Shown here: in pieces, positions 59,375 through 64,000 of the stretch
Position numbering within the stretch: the stretch's first letter is position 1
Layout of the letters: each line of letters opens with the position of its first letter
Assembly: GCA_029256105.1 (NCBI GenBank)
Contig: JAQSYO010000002.1
Location: 310,001-374,000, forward strand
From: Herbinix sp.
Lineage (GTDB): Bacteria; Bacillota; Clostridia; Lachnospirales; Lachnospiraceae
DNA length: 64,000 nt
Direction of reading: 5' to 3'
The notes under the pieces: model-generated
What the model saw: the letters and a program-made list of their open reading frames with translations, nothing else
The model's database searches: none
What the model was told of the DNA's origin: nothing
Made by a program: the position numbers and the translations under genes

Positions 59375-59707
59375 ATGAGTAATCAAAACATTGGGAAGGG
59401 GAACAACAGAAAAAAGAAGATCATAGTCTATTTCCTTTATCTGGGCGCATTGAGCATAATATTTTCAGGGATTTTCTTTGGTGCTTATAGTGTAATAAAT
59501 GACATCAGTTTACCGGTTTTTAAAACATCGGTTCCAGGAATTGTATTTGGAATGCTGGTAGCATATATGGGGATTCGGTATTACTTCATGGTTTCGGATT
59601 TTAAAATTGAGTTTCTTAAGAATGATGCAAAATTTTCTTGGAGTAATTTTAAAAAAGAAAAAAAGAAAGTTCGTGTAACAAAAAATAAATTAATAATAGG
59701 GAGGTAA
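59375..59707 (+). CDS. Small 2TM membrane protein upstream of amt
   Basis: ATAGGAGGTGGCAGT-ATG; two TM segments; 5 bp before the amt start. Confidence 0.7.
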   Translation: MSNQNIGKGNNRKKKIIVYFLYLGALSIIFSGIFFGAYSVINDISLPVFKTSVPGIVFGMLVAYMGIRYYFMVSDFKIEFLKNDAKFSWSNFKKEKKKVRVTKNKLIIGR

Positions 59708-59712
59708 TAATT

Positions 59713-61281
59713 ATGAAAAAATCAGGAAAGTTTATTGGGCTACTGGCCTTGGTAGCTGCTTTGGCTATTGGTCTTGCATTAGCGTTTTCACCAGCTGGTA
59801 ATGCTGATCCAACCGGGGCATCGTATGTAGCCACAACAGGTTCTGAAACATTAAACGATGTTGCTACAACAGCAAACAAAGCCTATTATGGCGCAAATTA
59901 CACCTGGATTATGATAACCGGGTTTATGGTATTCTTCTTCCAATGTGGATTTGCTATGGTTGAGACAGGGTTCTGTCGTGGTAAAAATGCCGCTCATACG
60001 ATGACGATGAATTTTATGGTTTTCCTCGTAGGTGCAATCGGATATTTCATTAGCGGCTTCGCTATTCAGTTTGGTGGTTCCGGTGGAGCAGCAGGTCTTG
60101 GTTCCGGAGGTGGTGCACTTGATGCAATGCTTTCCATTCCTGGACTTGGTGGCATCATGGGTTATAAGGGTTTTATGTTATCAGGGGCTGGAATCTATGA
60201 CCCAGGTATTTATGCACTTTTCTTCTTCCAAATGGTATTTATGGATACAACAGTAACGATTCCGACAGGAGCAATGGCGGAACGAGTAAAGTATTCTGCA
60301 TATGTTATTATATCACTTTTCATCTCAATGTTCCTATATCCATTCTTCGGTAACTGGGTATGGGGCGGTGGTTGGCTTGCAACACTTGGAAAGAATTTTG
60401 GTTTAGGTCATGGAGTTGTTGATTTTGCAGGTTCGGCAGTTGTTCACTCAATGGGTGGTATGATGGCGCTATCAGGTGCAATCGTTCTTGGGCCAAGAAT
60501 TGGTAAGTTTAAGAAAGACGGATCTACGAGAGCTTTCCCAGGACACAACATTCCGATGGCAATTGTCGGAACTATCATTTTATTCTTCTGCTGGTTCTCT
60601 TTCAATGCCGGCTCAACATTAAATGCTTCAGATTTCAGACTTTCTGTAGTTGCAACCAATACGATGATAGCCGGTGCGATCGGTGGTTTGGCAGCAATGT
60701 TCTACATGTGGATAAAATATGGCAAACCAGACCCGTCCATGACGGCAAATGGTGCTTTAGCAGGCCTAGTTGCAGTAACTGCACCTTGCGCATTCGTTAA
60801 TGCAGCATCAGCATTTGTAATTGGTTTAGTTGGTGGCTTATTAGTTTGTATAGCAGTTCCGTTTGTTGAGAATAAGTTAAAGCTGGATGATCCGGTAGGT
60901 GCAATTTCCGTACACTGTATCAACGGCTTATGGGGAGTAATTGCATTAGGACTCTTTGCAGATGGTTCTTACGGTGATGGAGTTAACGGTGTTGCAGGCG
61001 GAGTTAAGGGCTTATTCTTTGGAGATGCATCCCAGTTGGTTGCGCAATTAATTGCAGTAGTTGTATTATTTGTATGGGGCTTCGGAGTTTCCTATTTATT
61101 CTTCAAGTTACTTGATAAAGTATGGGGTCTAAGAGTTGCTCCAGAGGTTGAGTTAGATGGACTTGATATTCCAGAAATGGGCGTACTAGCATATCCGGAT
61201 CAGCAATTATTGAAATGCGAATTAGATTTTGACTCAGCAGATAATGCACCAATCAAACAATTAGCAAGATTTAAAAAATAA
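59713..61281 (+). CDS. amt: Ammonium transporter
   Basis: FFQCGFAMVETGFCRGKNAAHTMTMNF, DFAGSAVVHSMGGMMALSGA, WFSFNAGSTL, ISVHCINGLWGVIALGLFADG. Confidence 0.96.
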   Translation: MKKSGKFIGLLALVAALAIGLALAFSPAGNADPTGASYVATTGSETLNDVATTANKAYYGANYTWIMITGFMVFFFQCGFAMVETGFCRGKNAAHTMTMNFMVFLVGAIGYFISGFAIQFGGSGGAAGLGSGGGALDAMLSIPGLGGIMGYKGFMLSGAGIYDPGIYALFFFQMVFMDTTVTIPTGAMAERVKYSAYVIISLFISMFLYPFFGNWVWGGGWLATLGKNFGLGHGVVDFAGSAVVHSMGGMMALSGAIVLGPRIGKFKKDGSTRAFPGHNIPMAIVGTIILFFCWFSFNAGSTLNASDFRLSVVATNTMIAGAIGGLAAMFYMWIKYGKPDPSMTANGALAGLVAVTAPCAFVNAASAFVIGLVGGLLVCIAVPFVENKLKLDDPVGAISVHCINGLWGVIALGLFADGSYGDGVNGVAGGVKGLFFGDASQLVAQLIAVVVLFVWGFGVSYLFFKLLDKVWGLRVAPEVELDGLDIPEMGVLAYPDQQLLKCELDFDSADNAPIKQLARFKK

Positions 61282-61330
61282 TAGACTTATTTTCAATCAA
61301 AGAACCGGAAATCGAAAGGGAGGTTATGAT

Positions 61331-61669
61331 ATGAAGAAGTTAGAAATTATTATTAAGCCGGAACGTCTGGAGGATTTAAAGAAAATCCTGAATGAATGTC
61401 AAGCAAACGGACTTATGATTACCAATATCATGGGCTATGGTAAACAAAAAGGATATGTTCAGATTTACCGTGGTACAGAAAATCATGTAAATTTATTACC
61501 TAAGGTTAAGGTGGAAACGGTAGTTCTTCCGGAAGTTGCTACCAAAATCGTTGATCGAGTAGTAAAAGAGATTAATACAGGCAATTACGGAGATGGCAAG
61601 ATATTCATTTATGAGGTTGAAGATGTTGTCAGAATTAGAACTGGTGAACGTGGCCACGACGCATTATAA
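61331..61669 (+). CDS. glnK: P-II family nitrogen regulatory protein
   Basis: MKKLEIIIKPERLEDLKKIL; YGKQKGYVQIYRGTENHV; GDGKIFIYEVEDVVRIRTGERG. Confidence 0.94.
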   Translation: MKKLEIIIKPERLEDLKKILNECQANGLMITNIMGYGKQKGYVQIYRGTENHVNLLPKVKVETVVLPEVATKIVDRVVKEINTGNYGDGKIFIYEVEDVVRIRTGERGHDAL

Positions 61670-61707
61670 AAAAAGAAACAGTAACAGTATAAAATATAGG
61701 AGTTGAA

Positions 61708-61768
61708 GATACCCTGTAAATTAGGCACTGCGAGAAGTTGTGGCTACTTTACAGGGTATCTTTACGAT
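61708..61768 (+). terminator. Terminator-like hairpin between the two P-II genes
   Basis: AAGATACCCTGTAAA...TTTACAGGGTATCTTTACG. Confidence 0.75.
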
Positions 61769-61924
61769 TCTAGGTTCCGGTTGATTTATCCCATAATTAA
61801 AAAATCTTATGTATTGTTAAGGATAGCAAAACATATTCACTACGGAAAGGAAAACGATTGATTTTATGCCATAGTATGATATGATTTAGCTTAGATAATA
61901 CAATAATGGAAGGGGAGAATTGAG

Positions 61925-62263
61925 ATGAAAAAGCTTGAAATTATTATTCGACCAGAGAGGCTAGAGGATTTAAAGCAAATTCTTGAGGAAAGTAAGGCAA
62001 ATGGTCTTATGATCACGAATGTAATGGGGTATGGTAAACAAAAAGGGTATGTAAATATTTATAGAGGCACGGAATGCCATGTAAATCTGTTACCAAAGGT
62101 TAAGGTTGAAACGGTAGTGACGGCTGAGGTTGCAGAAGTTATAATTGAAAAAGTATTAAAAGAGATTAATACAGGAAATTATGGTGATGGTAAGATATTT
62201 ATATACGAGGTAGAGGATGTAGTCAGAATCCGTACGGGTGAACGAGGCCGGGATGCATTATAA
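61925..62263 (+). CDS. Second P-II family nitrogen regulatory protein
   Basis: Highly similar to 61331-61669; C-terminus GDGKIFIYEVEDVVRIRTGERGRDAL. Confidence 0.94.
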   Translation: MKKLEIIIRPERLEDLKQILEESKANGLMITNVMGYGKQKGYVNIYRGTECHVNLLPKVKVETVVTAEVAEVIIEKVLKEINTGNYGDGKIFIYEVEDVVRIRTGERGRDAL

Positions 62264-62401
62264 AATATAAATATTGGGGAGCCTGTGCCTTACGATTGGT
62301 ATAAATAATAAAATCATTTTTTAATTCCGTAGAAAATCATTAACCATTCAGCGATCTTTCTAATAAGATAATAATGTATTAAAACTGAATAGAAGATTGA
62401 A

Positions 62402-62869
62402 ATGGGAGTTGATTTTGATAATATCAGGTTAAATATTAAAAAAGAATCATATGATCTGATTGGAACAGGTTCAGGAAGGCGAGTTTTTGATTTAAATAAT
62501 GGATATGTAGTTAAGATGGCTAAGAATAGAAAAGGCATAGCACAAAACAAGGTGGAGTATCAGATTTCCTCAACGGCTCATACAAAAATTTTTGCAAAAG
62601 TACTTGCGGTATCCGATGATTTTATTTATCTAATCATGGAAAAAGCTGAAAAAATAAATTACATCTCGGACGTTTGGAAGTATTATCATGTAAGAAATAA
62701 CCGTGAACTTTTTCGATTAAATGAGTTTAGAAATCTTACATCAAAATATGGGTTGTTGCTTCCTGACTTATGTAGACCTTATAGTTGGGGACTAATTGGA
62801 GGAAGACCTACGATTATCGATTTCGGTTTTACGAAAGAAGTTAGAAGAAGATATTATTCGCTTTTCTGA
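62402..62869 (+). CDS. Short protein-kinase-fold-like protein
   Basis: IGTGSGRRVFDLNNGYVVKMAKN (Gly loop/Lys-like), IYLIMEKAE hinge-like, PTIIDFGFT (DFG-like). Confidence 0.5.
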   Translation: MGVDFDNIRLNIKKESYDLIGTGSGRRVFDLNNGYVVKMAKNRKGIAQNKVEYQISSTAHTKIFAKVLAVSDDFIYLIMEKAEKINYISDVWKYYHVRNNRELFRLNEFRNLTSKYGLLLPDLCRPYSWGLIGGRPTIIDFGFTKEVRRRYYSLF

Positions 62870-62898
62870 AGGAGTTATGTAAATAGTTAATTAAAAAT

Positions 62899-62953
62899 GA
62901 ACTGTACTTTGCAATAGACTTATGAATGTAAGGTCTAATGTAAAGTGCAGTTC
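62899..62953. repeat. Long imperfect hairpin (probable terminator)
   Basis: AACTGTACTTT...AAAGTGCAGTT with inner AGACTTA...TAAGGTCT. Confidence 0.55.
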
Positions 62954-63010
62954 AAGTTGATTTACTCCATTTTTTATATAATATAATAAGGTTTGAATTT
63001 ATTCCGACTT

Positions 63011-64000
63011 TTATTTATTCATTTTCTTTAAGATACTTCTTGCAACACTGATTCCATTTGCAGAAGCCTGTTGTAAGCCTCTTGTTACCGCTGCTCCATC
63101 ACCGATTGCTCTAAGACCTTCTACACTAGTCTCAAAATCAGTATTAACAACGACTTTATTAGAGTAGAATTTAACTTCAACGCCGTATAGTAAGGTTTCG
63201 TCACTTGCAATACCTGGAGTTACTTTATCAAGAGCAAGAAGCATTTCTTTAATATCCACCATAATACGGTGAGGGAATACTAAGGATAAGTCACCGGGGA
63301 TTGCATCCTTTAAGGTAGGGACTAAATTGTTTCTGCAAAGTCTTTCCTCAGTTGTTCTTCTGCCACGTTGGAAATCACCAAAGGTCTGAACTAAAATTCT
63401 ACCACCACAAAGCATATTACTTAACTGTGCGATATGCTTACCATACTCAATCGGTGTATTGAAGGGTTTCGTAAAGTTTTTGGAAACAAGGATAGCAAAG
63501 TTAGTATTATTCGTTTTAAAGTCTTTCGATTTATATGCGTGTCCGTTTACAACTGCCAGGTTGTTTTCATAGTATTCAGTTGCTACTTCACCGGAAGGAT
63601 TTGTACAGAAAGTACGTACCTTATCATCAAAGGTTGGTGTATAGTAAACTAATTTTGCTTCATAGAGATTTTTATTTAAAAATTCCATTACTTCGTCACG
63701 AACCTCAACACGTACGCCGATATCTACGGTTCCGACTTTTGTCTCAATCCCATGCTCTTTACAAATCTGGCTGAACCAATCAGAACCTTCGCGGCCGCAG
63801 GCAGACACAATTTCATTCGCATAGAAGGTATCTCCCTTCATAGTAATGATTCCTTTTACCTTCTTGTCTTCGATAATGATGTCCTTAACCATGGTGTTAA
63901 AGAGCATTTCAATACCGGAAGCAAGTAGATGCTCCTGCAGACGGGTATAGATTTTATAACCCTCTTCTGTTCCTAAATGACGAATTGGACATTCAATTAA
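63011..64000 (-). CDS. FAD-dependent dehydrogenase/oxidoreductase, partial (5' end outside window)
   Basis: ELYGVEVKFYS, LRAIGDGAAVTRGLQQASANGISVARSIL; frame stays open from 63907 to the window end. Confidence 0.8.
   Translation of the reverse strand, partial: LIECPIRHLGTEEGYKIYTRLQEHLLASGIEMLFNTMVKDIIIEDKKVKGIITMKGDTFYANEIVSACGREGSDWFSQICKEHGIETKVGTVDIGVRVEVRDEVMEFLNKNLYEAKLVYYTPTFDDKVRTFCTNPSGEVATEYYENNLAVVNGHAYKSKDFKTNNTNFAILVSKNFTKPFNTPIEYGKHIAQLSNMLCGGRILVQTFGDFQRGRRTTEERLCRNNLVPTLKDAIPGDLSLVFPHRIMVDIKEMLLALDKVTPGIASDETLLYGVEVKFYSNKVVVNTDFETSVEGLRAIGDGAAVTRGLQQASANGISVARSILKKMNK

Noticed and set aside
59188-59382. 64-aa ORF between the hairpin array and 59375
   Set aside because: Start codon lies inside the last hairpin with no SD, and the protein has no recognisable features. 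An overlap with the next start leaves a small chance of translational coupling.

Overview
Low-GC Firmicutes chromosome, probably a Lachnospiraceae/Clostridiales anaerobe (inferred from gene content and composition). Bases 1 to ~32 kb form a metal and envelope-stress island. It holds an HMA/SafE-like/cupredoxin fusion, a DUF2318 protein, a CopA-type P-ATPase, two paralogous OmpR/HisKA two-component systems and an arsR-acr3-arsD-arsA-arsC operon. It also holds a Csp-like Cys-rich copper-storage protein, a multicopper oxidase, several small membrane proteins with Met-rich segments and/or zinc ribbons, an NtrC-type activator, RpoN, a PAS-type histidine kinase and three clear sigma-54 (-24/-12) promoters. 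From ~32 kb onward there is a PadR/DUF1700/DUF4097/PspC envelope module, a CheY/CheX-like pair, argS, two ATPases, a split pyrimidine cluster (pyrC, pyrF, pyrK, pyrD, pyrE) with a CYP152-like P450 inserted, an AraC-linked sugar isomerase/oxidoreductase operon, an ABC-F gene with a leader-peptide attenuator, queA, and an amt-glnK-glnK nitrogen cluster. The strongest unusual signals are: (i) a 7-copy, 59-bp-period array of terminator-like hairpins in the amt leader; (ii) ~23-nt-period arrays of Shine-Dalgarno palindromes in front of the NUDIX/pyrC and pyrF genes; (iii) a sigma-54-driven, apparently self-contained metal/envelope regulon with 2TM/Met-loop/zinc-ribbon proteins, Met-repeat proteins and an unannotated 36-aa microprotein; (iv) a short terminated transcript and expanded repeat spacers in the ars operon. 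No CRISPR array, rRNA, tRNA or transposase was recognised. All calls come from reading the sequence and ORF translations; no database search was run.
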